NCBI GenBank assembly: GCA_947179485.1
Contig: OX359249.1
Span: 1,922,001 to 1,986,000, forward strand
Direction of reading: 5' to 3'
Length of the DNA: 64,000 nucleotides
Source of the DNA: Allacma fusca
Taxonomy: Eukaryota; Arthropoda; Collembola; Symphypleona; Sminthuridae
Shown one piece after another: positions 22,301-35,650 of this stretch; positions within the stretch are counted from its first letter, which is position 1, and the number at the start of each line of letters is the position of its first letter. The position numbers and the translations under genes are program-made. The notes below the pieces were generated by a model. That model was not told the DNA's origin. It was given only the letters and a program-made list of their open reading frames with translations, and ran no database searches.

Positions 22301-24022
22301 TGGGATACCCAGGACACGTCCACCGTGTTGTACCCCGTGGCGAGGGGAATATTTGAAAACATGCAGGTTTAACAGAGCATGTTCATTGTTCTCCTTATAA
22401 GCTCGTCTGTATACGAGTAGGCTCTTGTTAAATAAAATCGCAATTAGCCTCAAAGCCTACTTGATGCAAGTATGAGGGTTTCAAAGTTTCAAAGTAGCCA
22501 GAATTTTAATAAAATAAAATGAATTATATTTAATACAGATTTTGGATTACGAGCTGTTGAGTGTAAGGGTTTGGACTGAAATTATAACTGACTTAATCAC
22601 TCAAGAGCTGCCATGCTTGACACGACTGAGGAATTCGAATTATTTGCAAAAAGTTTCGACTGTGTCTATTTCCGGATACATTCCAAATTTTAATTCCGTT
22701 TTAACAATATTTAACATATTTTTTGAAATTGTTCGTTCCGTTGAAATAACTTCATTTGTATGTCCTTGCAATTCAAACGGTGTAACTACACCTGGTTAAA
22801 ATTCATTTCCATCTTTGAAATAAGTGAAAGTTTCTCCACAGACAGATTGATATACATACATAGATATATGTATAAGTAATTATAGGTAGTACTACATAGT
22901 ACATGTCAGTTTGTCTGTAGGACGAGGATAAAAATCAGAGGGGAAATCCCATAATGAGGATAGAGATCAAATGAAAAACAAAGTCGTGGGAAAGTTGATC
23001 CAGCATTTTCAATCTTCTCTTCTCAAATTCTCCATGTACTGCAGTTTGATGCACATATACATATGTAGATACCTATACGTGATCCTACATATCAAGATGC
23101 TTTCAAATGTTGTTTTTACAGTTGGCTACGAACTTGAAATCAAATAACGAGATGTTTTTCTTTCCAACTTTTTCTAACAGATGCAAAAATCCATTTACAC
23201 TTGAGCGTTCTCATTATTATAAAAAACTCAGGGAAAAATCATTTACGCTATAGGCACAAACTCTAGGGCTAATTTTCTGTTTCAAAAAAAAAATTAAAAA
23301 AGCAATATAATTTTAGTACAGCATCTTGGACCTTGTAGGATGGTGTTCTGGGGCAAGTGGACTATATATCTACTATATTTAGTGCCAGTCAATAAAAGAT
23401 TCAAATTGTTTGGCTCTTTACAAGGCTTTATATTTATATTGCTTTCCCAGAAAAGCTATTCCTCATTGAACGCATGGTCAAGATGAACATGGAAGAGTTT
23501 GGTCAAGTCAGGACATACAAGCAATTCATTGTAGTGAAGGAAGTCGGACCATTTCCGGAACCTACTTCTTCAGGGATCCTATTATATTTACAACCGGAGG
23601 TGAGGTATTTATTTGCTTTCAAAACTCCTTTACTAAATCTCCGAACTGGAACGCTACGCCATTGAGGATTTTCTTCCCACACATTTTCTGTCGTATTGTT
23701 CTCTACAAAAATCTCCGATAAACAATGACTCCGACAAAATTATTGTCACAGCAAAAATCCCCTCGCTGATAAAATATTAAGGTTTCTCCGATATATGTAA
23801 CATTCACAGTGAAATATGGGTATCGCAGCTCCCCTGAAACCAATAATAAGTTCCATCCGATACTGTATGCCAGTATTAAGTGAAAGATTAGCATTACTAA
23901 TGAGAATAATTCCAGGAAAGCATTTCAACATTTTTACCCCTCAAGATAAATTGTACTCATTTGAGGAGAGTGCACTTAATTTTCCCAATTATGGGATCAT
24001 TCAATCCTCAACATTTATAGGG
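22301..24022. other. Gene-poor spacer
   Basis: No gene or complete element is seen; ATAC/ATGTAT-rich words occur near 22850-22880. Confidence 0.45.
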
Positions 24023-24661
24023 TTGAGTTCTATTTTCCCAGCCACAAAATTACCTTCCACTTTCTGTCTACCTTCCACCAAATCTATATCCCTACAGCTT
24101 CCACAATAGTACCCACTACCTTACCTTCTCTGTCAGTTTATTTTTCATTCAGTTCAGAGGCTGTAGAATAATTTGTAAAAGGTACAGTATACCATGTGTT
24201 ACATCATGTAATTACTTACGCTCTAGCCCGCATATATGGCAATCTAGCGTTCAATTCATCCACAATTTGTTCCCCCCTGTTTGAGGAAATTCTTTTCCAG
24301 AATTTGCATATTTTGATTACTAGGTCAAATGTTAAGTCGAATTTAGAGAACACGGGGTCAGAGTTGAAATTAAAATTGGGAAAATCTGGTTGACAACTTG
24401 GGGGAAAGTATCGTAGGTGCTTTCTCACATGCATGAGTAAAATACTGATAGGTAGTGGAGGAAATTTGTGTTCTGAGGAGCTCACTTGTAATCACATGGC
24501 TGGCTGTACAGAGGGTAACTTTAGTTACCGTGGAAGGTAGTGTGGAATGTAGGTTAGGAGGGAGAGGGGAGGTAGGGATGAAGTTACGTAGAATATTAGA
24601 TACAGGGTTAGTAAATGGGGAAGGTGAAAGGTAATTTTGTGGCTGGGAAAGTAGAGCTCAA
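24023..24661. repeat. Inverted-repeat element with 34-bp conserved arms
   Basis: Arms 24023-24056 and 24628-24661 are reverse complements with two mismatches in 34 (core AAGGTAATTTTGTGGCTGGG). Weaker similarity continues inward, where both arms carry repeated GGAAGGTAG-type words. The interior shows no coding frame. This is likely a non-autonomous palindromic element; no target duplication was identified. Confidence 0.6.
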
Positions 24662-27600
24662 TTTGTCCTGGAACAGAGATCTAACTGAAATTATTCCACA
24701 CATTGAAAAAAAAGTCAACAGTAACCATAAAATGGCCCAGGTCCAGGACTTATTCAGACACAGTCGTCTGTAACGAGCGTTCACTGTACAACTTAAGAGA
24801 CCTGCTAGATTTAAGCCCTTCGTCCGCATCGTCGGGCCGTTAACTCTGGGGAAGATGACAATTCGGAGAAAACAGGAGCAGTTAGTGTTACACGAATCTC
24901 GACAAATCTACCGTGATATTTTGCTATAATGGACCCTCTGTCAAGGACATTCTCTCTACATAAGTATTTGGATGCCGTCCCATCGAAAGCAACTCCGTCT
25001 GGAGGGTACGATTTTAAAAATAGGAATCGCTACTCCCATTCGGTCCTGTGTAGTGGAAATATACTGTAGAAATATAATATTGTGAGCGAGGAAACGGAAA
25101 GTGGAAGAGGAGCTGTCTTAAAAATCAATTCTGATTTCAATAAATCTCCTTCGACATTACACTGTCTTGTGAAGCCAAGTTTTTCTCCCCTTGCCTATAA
25201 TTTACAGCCCTTTAATAAAACAGCGAGGGAAAAACAATTTTCACTCCTTCCCTCCCAATCACTTATTTTCCCAATTTCCTTCGACAAACAAAGCAATTTG
25301 GTTTACAAGGGAAATTCTACTGCTCGCCGAGTGGGAAAAGAAATTTGGAAGTATGGGTGTACTAGCAGAATGTAATGGAGCTATAATATTTTTAACTAGG
25401 GCTTAAATTGGTAAAGACGCTTCTCATCATTTCAATCAAAATGGAGTTCACTCTTGTTACAACAGTTCTAACAAGAGCCGAGTGACACTTGAAATCGTGT
25501 ACTCCTGTAAATAAAAACAACAAAGTCTGTCCACTTTGAATAAAAATTATTATTATTATTTATATTATATGTGGCTTCCACTTTAAGGGAAACTGTATTT
25601 ATAATAACGTTAACTATTTCTTATCCTCATATGAAAATTCACATAAGAAAGATACAATCGACTTAAAGAGCCCCTTTGCAAGGAAATTTAGAGTCATTAC
25701 ACTAATTTTATATTTTTCCTTTATAACGTCCCCTATACGAACCTGAACCTAAAATAATCAGTACATCTCAATTTGACGGTAGTTTGTTTTCTGTTTTCAG
25801 GGTACGGAATTCAAATGAGGCTGGTTGTAGCAGTAACGTTAGGGAGAGGATGCGTTGTTGCGGTCATAATGACATTACATAATAATTACAGAGCTACTGA
25901 AATATTCAGGGCTAGTATTGGGATAAGTTTTCTTAAATAAAATCCTGGATATTTTCTAGCTTCCATAGTATTTGCATGAGCTAATAAAGGATAGGGCTGG
26001 AAAACATTGCTCCGGAACCCACCAAAGCTGCCTTGAGCTCCACATGAAAGGAATGAGTGGAGGAATTGACTGCGTGCTTTTAAGTACTTGAGTTCCCCTT
26101 GTCATACCATAAATCATCCCATCCCACGCTTTCTCTTTTCTCTTTTTGTCAATCCGTCTCAAAATCAAACTCACTTTATCCTCTCCGGCCAAATTTTCCC
26201 TCTCACAGATCACTCAGTAATCTCTTATTTATTGTTAATAGGATTGACCTTGGAGGGGAAAAATAGTACCTATTCATTGTCAATCCCAAACTGGGACACT
26301 GCAATCACTTGGTAACATACCCACTGTAAAACATGAAAATTGGGAGTCTTGAGACAAATTTTATATCCTGACAGTAAGATTCTTTCTTCATATTTCATAG
26401 AAATCTTAGCTTTCGTATGTATGTATGTTTGTATTTTAGTATTTTTGTGCTCACATATACATAGGTGCGCGTGGAAGGAAGCCCTTCAAGCTTTCTCCCA
26501 AGAAAAATAAACATGTGGGGAAAGTTGTCCTGAAGGATTCCCTCATGAGCTCATTTGTAGCAGGGTATATGTAAAAGGAGGTAAACCACAAGTAGATATA
26601 CATTTTCCTAGTATCTACCCACTTTGTGTAAATTCCTACTCTCCCAGAAGGACGTCAATTCCTCGGAACTAATCATAACAATTATGTGCTTTAATTTGAG
26701 TCAAATCCCACCCCAAGAATACAATTCCTCCGAAAATCTTCATAATTTCACTCGGATGGCGAGAAAGTAATAGTGAAAGGAACAACTTACAGTAAACACT
26801 TACTACAAGAGCCCTCATTACAAGGAAACTTTTGCAATACAGCCAGAGCATTAAATTAATTAAGAGTTTTTACGTTCGTCTTCCATTACCCTCTTAATTA
26901 TACAAACATTTGGTTTACACCGCCTCCACTGAAATAATTATTACCTACCCTTTTATAACAGCTCCTTATCCATCCTGGCTTTACACGTGTGCTTGGCGCC
27001 TTGTTATTGTACCTATATAATGCCCCATAGAGATAACAGTAAATTTACTTTGCAGTGTTTGACTCCCCTAATGAATGTTACCCTTAATAAAAACCGGATA
27101 TTGTTTCTACTAATGTGAAGATACTTTTTAGGGATACTTTTATAAAGACACTCTACATTATATTGGATGAGACTCTCATTGTTAGAAGGAAACATTGACT
27201 CTTACAATAGTATCGACTTCTACATAAAGAAAAGAATATTGACTCACTTGGCAAGACATAAAATTGAGCCCCAAGGTCTCCAGTAGACAGAGATCGTACT
27301 CTTCTGGGGGGATTTGACAATAGTGCTGGAAAAGAGCAAGACAAAAATCTCCAATCGTGTGGACGTATTTTATTACATTTAATTTTCTCCGCTGAATTTA
27401 TCCAGACATTGACAGAAGAATGGCAATAAAACTAACAAATAGAAACATCAAGGTTGTATAGTTCCCTGAGTCGCTTGGGTCCTAATCAGAAATACAGTCT
27501 TCCCAGCTTGGTTTCGAATACTACAGTCAAATCTCATAAAGAGAGCAAGTCTTATGATGAAAGAGACGCAGTGTATTAATAATTGTACTGGTTTGTAGCA

Positions 27601-29479
27601 TAAGCATATCTCCATTAAAGGTATCTACATATCTGTAATGTCCATGTTTTAGCTTATAATATTGTAATTCACACTTGAACCAATATATCAAGAATAAACC
27701 TCAGAAACGGTTGTGTGAGGGCCAAGGCCAAGAAATCGCCCTAATAAATTTTTATTATTATATGAGATTATTTTGCTACAGAGGCAAAAACGCTTGAGAA
27801 TTATTTACCGTCCTTTAATTTATTACATGCTTTTTTACAACGGGAAAAATTAGCATTAGGGTGATTGGGAATGCTTCCAAATATTTCAGCTCCTCTGGAG
27901 TAAGTGCATGCTTCTATGCGTGGGCTTGCAGTAACAAGAGTCCTGTGTGTTCTGTACTCCCACTCTGTCTTTGACAGCATCCCTAGAATAATTTATTATC
28001 ACATTCGTCTGTTCTTTTATAAAGAAATAGTCAAATCGTGAGAGGTTGGGGCTTACGGGGATTGCTTCCAAACAGAGAAATTATCTCACAGAAACGCCCT
28101 TAAAAGTATCTATCCTAGCATCACTCACCTTGTCATAGTCGGGGAACTTGAAAAAGTAGCAGTGGATTAGATTAGAATTAGAAAAGTAATGTCGGACCGG
28201 TACCAAGGATAAAATAAACAACCTAATGGGAATGTGACAAGATTTAGTATAGGTTTTGTTCCCAATAATGAGAATGCAAAAGATACTTAACTCTCAAAAT
28301 TCTAGAGCATTCTTTGATGGGAATCTTATTGACGTGAGAAAAATTAGCACTGGGGTACAAGGGGATTGTAACTATTTTTTGCCCCTGTGGATGAATTACT
28401 CTCAAAGGGCGGTGACACGGAGAAAGTGCACTGTGTGCATTGGCATGGAGAAAGTTCGTTTTTAAACCCTTTGTACACAGTCCTAACGTTTGAGATGCCC
28501 CTGATCTCTCTAGAGTTAACACGGGTGAGAGTAAAACGTACAGAGCAGTCACTTCAAAGATGCATCCACAGCCATTGTCAGTCCATGTGACGTTTGATGG
28601 ACAACAAGGACGAGAATAGATGCCAGTGAAAAGACTCCCTCATAGTGATTCTATTCAAATATCACTTTCACTGTAGTATGAAGTGACAGACTCTTTCTCA
28701 CTGAGCACACATTTTCTTTATGAACAGCATTATTTGGGATGACTGGATCTTCACTTAGATACGTACAACTTACATGTAAAATATTTTTGGTGTTCTCTCA
28801 CAATGTAGCATGCGACCCCTTTTTTCTCCAAAGCATTTTCCCCGTAACAGCAAGAAGTGGTCATAGAGCAAACAATATTTGTCACATTCCGATTTGCCAC
28901 AATATAAATTCTTCTTACGTCTTTTAGCGGGTCAGAATAATAGTCAAATTTTGCAATGTATGTCTCATGAAGAGAGTACGCAATGTGTGTGTATAAAATG
29001 CACATGTCTAATACATTTACGAGTTCCTTCGGGGAAAGTCACGAGAGCACGAGCTATTAGATATGCAAAGGTTTCACTCAATAAGGGCTCATTTCTAATT
29101 AATACACATATAGAATACATACATACATGCTGTATCTATTGTAATATGTTTCAGGAAATGGTTCCATGAGCATGAATACAGTCAGCGGTGCTTTCAAAGA
29201 GCAGAGTAGTTTCAAAAATGTCTTTTGCATCCCAGCTTTAGCACATCGTTCATTTCCCGCCGTATAAAAGCATCCAGTTCTAAAAATTGCAAGTTTTAAA
29301 TTTGACTACGTACTTTTAGAGATGCACGTACAAGTAGAGCGTACTTGCACGTGGGTAGGAGCCATGCTCCACGACTTCATTTTAACTACATGATTGTAAC
29401 GTTAGCTTCCTTGATCACATGTCTCATGCGAACTCCCGATTCTGAAGCTAATAGTTATCCAGTTGTACACTAAGAGCTT
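24662..29479. other. Gene-poor spacer with scattered TIR-like motifs
   Basis: Short motifs of the CTATAAGNG / CTCTCATAA type occur near 24930, 26790, 27160 and 27530, including one compact palindromic unit at 27522-27575. There is an ATT repeat at about 25546-25562. The frames here (up to about 100 codons) lack coding character and often contain the motif itself. Confidence 0.45.
27522..27575. repeat. Compact TACAGT..CTGTA-type palindromic unit
   Basis: This 54-bp unit begins TACAGTCAAATCTC and ends in the inverted form GAGACGCAGTGTA. It looks like two terminal repeats of a pogo/Tigger-like MITE joined with almost no interior. Comparable units lie at 36611-36651, 39210-39249 and 40531-40585. 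Confidence 0.45.
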
Positions 29480-29740
29480 TTTTCCAACATGGCATAAAAT
29501 ATTTTGAAAATATTTGTTCACGCTGGGTTATAGGACTTGGCTTTCAGAGAAGCTATCCAGCAGGTCTATAAGCTTCATCTTTGGGAGCAAAGATGCAGAA
29601 AAGGGGAGTTTCTGATCTTGTCATTTTTTAGGGACGGCTGTCGATCACTAAAACAATTTAGAACACTTTTGTTGTAGAAAACGCGATGAGGATTAATTTG
29701 AACCTAATATTATCTTTCCGAGTCAAAAATTCAGGAACTG
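29480..29740 (+). repeat. Diverged dispersed repeat, copy 2
   Basis: The stretch GAAGCTATCCAGCAGG...AAAAGGGGAGTTTCTGAT aligns with 31115-31235, and the GAGGATTAATTTGA...CTTTCCGAGTCAAAAA part (29686-29732) aligns with copies at 22.2 and 31.3 kb. Confidence 0.5.
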
Positions 29741-30999
29741 AAACAGTGAAGCAAAATTGGGGTAGGAAAAATAATTACTCTTTTAAACAATTTATAGATC
29801 ATAGCCTACAGTTTCCTTTACTCACACTGGAGTTTTTGAGCTACGGGGAAGCAATTTATTTTTATAAATCTAGAAGAAAATTTCCAATAAAATGGTGGAA
29901 TGAAATATTTTTTACTATTGCCCCTTCTACGGGATATAATGCATACATATGTATATAATAATATATTCCTGTAAATAATTACGTGTCAATGTGAGCTGAT
30001 AAAATAATTGTTAAGTAATAAAGTTGAATGATTTTTTTGACATTTTTTGGGGGGGGATTTGTACCCTGACACCGTTTTGGAAACAGATACGTTAAAAGTA
30101 ATTTTGTTATGGAAATTCAGCTCCAAAGGTTCCTTCCAATGAGGATTTGTGTGGTCTCATCAGCCTCAACATGAATTTCCAAATGTTGAATATGTGCATA
30201 ATTTGTAAAGGAAATTGAAAATGAAGAAAAGGACCTTATCACTTGTGCACTTAAACTCATTCCCTATTCTTCGCTTATTTTTTTCCAAAAGCCCTTCCCA
30301 AGCTGGATCCTCTCTCAAACTTAGTCTAGGGTTTTTCAGGGCAATATTTGTAAAAGAAGTCATGCGGGAACCAATGCCTTATTTTACATAATTACAACCC
30401 ATCAGTTCCCAAACTTTTCACTTTATGCGTTCTTTCTTTAAAATTTCTCCGCTCCTTCCACCAATCATTTCCACGCCCACTCCTTTTTTACAGTAATTAA
30501 GGCTCAGAGAGTTCCACAAACAAAGGCAATACAAACATTGCTCAACTTTTCTCCGTTCAGTGGACCCAAAGAAAAGGAAGAGCTATATCTTTAATAGTAT
30601 AAAGTGCGGGGACCACTGTGTCCGTCTCACTGTTCTTCCCATATCAGTTGGAGACAATACTACACTATAGGTTACAGATAGGGGGAGAGGAAGGCATTGT
30701 GGAAACAATATGTACATAGCAGGTATAGAGGCGATTTCCTGGATTACGGATAGGGGGACCTCTTTGGGTTAGGGAGTGGGACGAATTTCGTTAGGATCTT
30801 TTTACACTACTGTTCAGATTTACGTATACAGAGAGGTATAATTATACCGAGTGACCTTTTCAACTCCCTCTAGGAATTATAAGGAAGAGGTGCAACAAAG
30901 CAAAATTTGCGATTCCCCCATTTTGAAAAGAATTCTTTTCTAAATTTTCTAAATTTAGTTCAGTGATTTTGTCCAAAAATTGAGGTCACAATACTCGGA
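29741..30999. other. Gene-poor spacer
   Basis: No gene recognised; a G run at 30050-30056 is the only simple-sequence feature. Confidence 0.4.
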
Positions 31000-31400
31000 A
31001 ACATGAAACAGAGTCATGATAATTTTAGGATTGTCGGCATTACAAAATTTTTGTTACGGAGAAATTTTTCTTTGCAATTTCTCTTTGGATGTTAGATTGT
31101 AAGGAATTTCAAGGGCTTTCCGAGGAGCTATTCAACAGGCCTCTGGGTTAATAATTGTGGGCATGACCCGTAAAACCAAATATAAAGGTTGGGGAAATTC
31201 GTCTTCAGGACCGGGAAAGGAGAGTTTTTGATTTTTCCATGTTTCATGAAAGGTCTGAAGTTTATAGAAACATTTCAAAATGCTGCTCTTGTTGTAAAAT
31301 TTTAAAGGGATTCATTTGAGCTAATATCACCTTCTTCAAACCAAATTGCGATATTAGGACTAAAAAATGTGAGGCAAATTTTATGAAATGTTTCGTAAAG
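31000..31400 (+). repeat. Diverged dispersed repeat, copy 3
   Basis: Contains GAGCTATTCAACAGG (31121), GGAAAGGAGAGTTTTTGAT (about 31215) and GGGATTCATTTGAGC (31308), in the same order as copies 1 and 2. Confidence 0.5.
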
Positions 31401-34400
31401 TTCCAATCAAATTAAACCCTGGACCCACCCGCTCCACTCAAGCCTACTGTCGCGGCCGTTCATAGAACGGGTGGGTTCCAGTGGTATAATAAACATCCAC
31501 TCGTTTAAAATTGACGAGTCAAAACATTAATATAAACTTTTCAACTCTTTAAGGAAAAATACGGATTTACGACTCCGATCTTTATCCCAGTTCCAATATC
31601 ACTTTGAAACGATCCACTATGGGAGGAACCTTCATTAACGAGCATATAGCATTTTAGCATATCTACAGGATTCTGATCCCTCAAAGAGTCCATAGTGGCT
31701 ACAACGGGATCCCCTAAAGAGAGCTTGCTACTGCAAATCCGTTCATTAATGCATTTTATTTACATGCACGTTCAGTCATCTCTCGCCAAACGATCCCATT
31801 TGTTGATGCAGGAAACTCTTGCTATAAGAACGTTTTATGAGAGGATTGTTTTACGCCATCAACTCTCGTTATAACGGAATCTATTATGAGAATTTTCAAT
31901 ATGAGGACCAAATAAATTGGTCATAATCCCATTTACATTAGTATTAATTTTTCTCCCCATGCAAGAGAATGGGACTTTTATAGACTGAAAATTTGTCCCT
32001 TTGGGTCTCCTTGCTTAGAGGGTTTATTTTAAGTTGGTCCTCGTTAATCATATGATTTTGGCACGGTTTTTTGTATCCTTTCCAACGAACCATCGGCTCT
32101 TCAAGAGCTCCTTTAGAGAAATAAAATTTCCCTCAGGGTTCAATTAAGGGGAACTTGATTCACGGAAGAAGTAATATTAGCAGAAAAATCGGCTCTATAA
32201 AAACAATCCCCTTTGAAAGTAAACACATTGGTGAAAAAAACTATTATTTTGAGAGCAGGTGTCTGAGAATTTTAAAAGATATTGTTTACACAAAAAAGCT
32301 AAAACTATCGAATTTCATGCCTTCATCTACCTGGAAAATTGGGGGAAATCACGGAGGCTGTTTGGAAATCAACGCTATTAAATAGGCCTTTATCCTGAGA
32401 CAATACTATGATACGAGAACTCTTGTAGCCAGACCTCACTGCAGCTAATGACCTTCCATGAGAAAAACTAGCATTCTGGGGAACGAAAAAATTTACAAAT
32501 TATTATTTTTTATCACGCTGACAAAAGTGTGCTTGTAAAAAGAAATCTTTCATAAAGGGAGTGCACGTGTACATATTTACAATGTATTAAGAGTACCCTC
32601 AAAGCAGTTACTTTATTTTTAATTTCTCTAATTTTCGTAATTACTTTTAGAAGGAGTAAGTTTAACATGTGATGAACTGCATATGAATGTTGTTCCTCCA
32701 ATAGGCAATATGCGGATATTATAATTATACGAATTTATTTCCGGAACCTTTTCGGGCGGCAAGAAGTCCCTGGATGGATTACTAAGCAGAGATGCTAAAG
32801 CGGCACCATTTGTGAAATTTGTAATTTTATTTCCGTATAACTGATTTTCTAGGAGATTTGTAACCCTGCAAAAAATTAATAGGTGTAGATTACTGAGTTC
32901 TTGAGTATTACATTCACGAATAGTTCTAAGAAGGTTAGGTTATACAGTGAGCACAATATATGTATCCTCCCCTGGTACGTTCTATTTTCAACAGTGAGGA
33001 ACTTCTTGCCGGGGAACACAATGCAAATGTCTTAAATTGGAGAAAATGTGTTATCAATTTATTTCTGTGCAATAATTTATATATTAAATGGAAATAAATG
33101 ATTAAATGGTTAGGAAAAAAATGAACGTACCAGAGGAGGATAAATGTATTGTGCTTACTGTATTTTGCATGCACAGTATAAAGGGTAAGGTAAGTAAAGT
33201 ATATATTATAAACATATATTATAAATAAGTCCTGCAAAATCCATAGTTGACGTATCACGTTATTTGAAGATCGTCGATTTAATTTGAGGACGGAGAATTA
33301 GAACAAGAAATTGTGGTAAGGTTCCCCTTGTAAGATCACACTCTTTTCTGAGGCAAGACTCATATTTAAGCTTTCTATTCTATTTCCATGGTTAAGTAGA
33401 TACTGCAATGTAAGTTCCACTTAGTTAGCCAGGGTCTAATCAGCATTAAAAAACACTTTGTTTCCCGAGATGTCATTACTGGAGGTAAAAGTTCAGAGGT
33501 AAATATTTTGTTTCCAGGGATTCTGTTATAGTAAGGGTACACTGTGCTGACAAGATGAGAGTCAAGATGTGCAGTTCCTCAAGCCGAAAGCCAAATATTG
33601 TAAGGTCCATAGGTTTTACCATTGACCCAGAAGTATCTGTGAAACTGGTCTAGGAGTATTGTATTTGTTTGGAAGTACTACTCCCAAGAATGTGTTAAGA
33701 AATTTCCACACTTGAATCATTTATGAGATTTGTTACCATCAAGTGCATTGGCCGTACAATCCCGCTGTAATGGAGCCCCTCAAATTGCATTTCCTTTATA
33801 AAGAGATACTTGTTTGGACAACATAAACTTATTTGTCACATACATATAATTTCTGTCCGTACATGAGCGTGCTAATATAAAATTTACATATGAGAACTTT
33901 CTCCTATCGCGGTAAAGAAAGCCGAGTATAAATTATATCTTAGAACTGACTCAGGTCGAAGAATTGTCAAGAAGGGATGAGAAAGAAGTTTCTCGAAAAG
34001 TCAAGCATGCTGTCTCATAAGAAACTTTTTCTCCTTTAAAATGCATAAAACAATATTCTCGAGTTTTTCTATTTCTTGTTTAAGTTTTCCTTCTTTTATT
34101 TCCTTTTGTTGTTCTAATAATTTTTTCGACTGCCAACTGACCGACTTTTAAACTCTGGAATAAATCCATGAAGACCTGACATCCTCATTTTATGTTAAAT
34201 AAGCCTTATTTATAAATCATTTGTTCCAGTTTCTTCATGCATGATCAAACTTTAAAAAACTATTTACAACTTGGCTTGATGCCATAATGGACCAGAATAA
34301 TTCACTCTTCACTTTCCATTGGACATTTCAATAGAGTCAATACTAGCGGAAAAACATCTTTTCATTTCCCTCTTACTAACCCACATGACGGAATGACCCA

Positions 34401-34559
34401 AACAAAATTAAAGACAGGTGCTTCCAGGGATTAAGTCCTGTTAAATGCACAAGCAATACCGAAAAGTTATGTATTCATCAGAAAAGTGATCAGCCTGGGT
34501 ATAAAATCTCGATAAATTGATTTTTGTCACAACATAGCTCCCTCGAAAAAGCTCAATAG
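31401..34559. other. Gene-poor spacer with scattered TIR-like motifs
   Basis: Motifs of the CTCTCGTTATAACGGAA type occur at about 31700-31890 (several in a row), 33520 and 33770. No gene or RNA gene is recognised. Confidence 0.4.
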
Positions 34560-35650
34560 TATTTGAGTGAGATGTGTCATCTTGTTATAGCTTATTCAAA
34601 GGTTATTGCTTCGCACAAACGAATGATTTCGACTAAAATTTCGAAATCGTTGTCAACATTTTTGACGGGCTAATCAAAAACATCGATTTTTCATCTCCAT
34701 TTTAACATATTTTCTCCTGCAACAAGCAAGAATATTGTCAATTGTCATCCGTATTGTCATTCATATTGTCGTTCAATAAAGGCAAGTCCCTTCTTGACTT
34801 GTTTTGTACTCTAGAGCCAACGTTCAGATTGTGAGATTATTTGTGAAGACGTCCATGTTTTTGAATATCCCGCGAAAATGTAACTACGATATTAAATTCT
34901 CAATTTTTGTTGTTTTGCAAACAAATTGCTTGAAAATGAGCTCTTCAGTAACCACATGTGGCCTGAAGGTGGCCAACTCTCAGATGCTTCCTTGTTGACG
35001 AAAATAATGCTAAAATTTGAGGGAAAAACTTTAAGAATTTAAATATCCCGCCGAAATTTTGGTTGGCGTTAAATTAGCTCATAGAGTATATAAAGTAGCT
35101 TTTAACAATTTATTAGTGAACGAGATACAGCACCTCAGTCACAAGTTATTGCGATTTTTCGAGAGTCTCCAGGTGCCCCCAAATCTGTTTTTTTCCCAAA
35201 TGTTCAACACATTCAAAATTAATTCAAACTATTTTAATTTATTTAAAAACGTCATCAAAAGACAAATTATCCTGCGGGTGGAGGGCCAAGTCTCAGATGA
35301 TGCCTTCTTGACGAAACAAAATGTTGAAATTGTGCTAAAACAATTGAAAACCCCGCCAAAAATTCTATTAAGATTTCTAAATTAAATTTATTTTCAAAAG
35401 CTAGGATCGATCCAGATGTGCTTTGTGTAATCAAAGTTATTATAGTTTTTTCAAAGCACTTCAAGGCCTCAAAATCGGTTTTTTCGAAATTTTAAATCCC
35501 AGTCGACAGGAATTAAAAATTTATTTAAAAACTCTGTCATAAGACGATTGGTCCTGAGGTGGGAGGGCCAAGTCTCAGATAATCCCTTTTAGACGAAAAA
35601 ATAGTGTCCAAAATCAGGTCAAGATTTCCGGTTTCTTCAAAAATTCCCTT
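34560..35650 (+). repeat. Tandem array of diverged units of about 280-315 bp, three to four copies
   Basis: The anchor GGCCAA.TCTCAGAT followed by CTT.TTGACGAAA recurs at 34971, 35284 and 35566, giving steps of 313 and 282 bases. A second anchor, a CCCGCC/CCCGCG word in a TTTAAAT..C context, recurs at about 34869, 35046 and 35349. Each unit also holds a purine-rich AATTTATTTAAAAAC block. Units are diverged and no frame is kept across them. A weaker unit may precede the first clear one. Confidence 0.65.

Noticed and set aside
21944-22372. A 142-codon plus-strand frame
   Set aside because: It overlaps a dispersed repeat whose other copies are closed in this frame.
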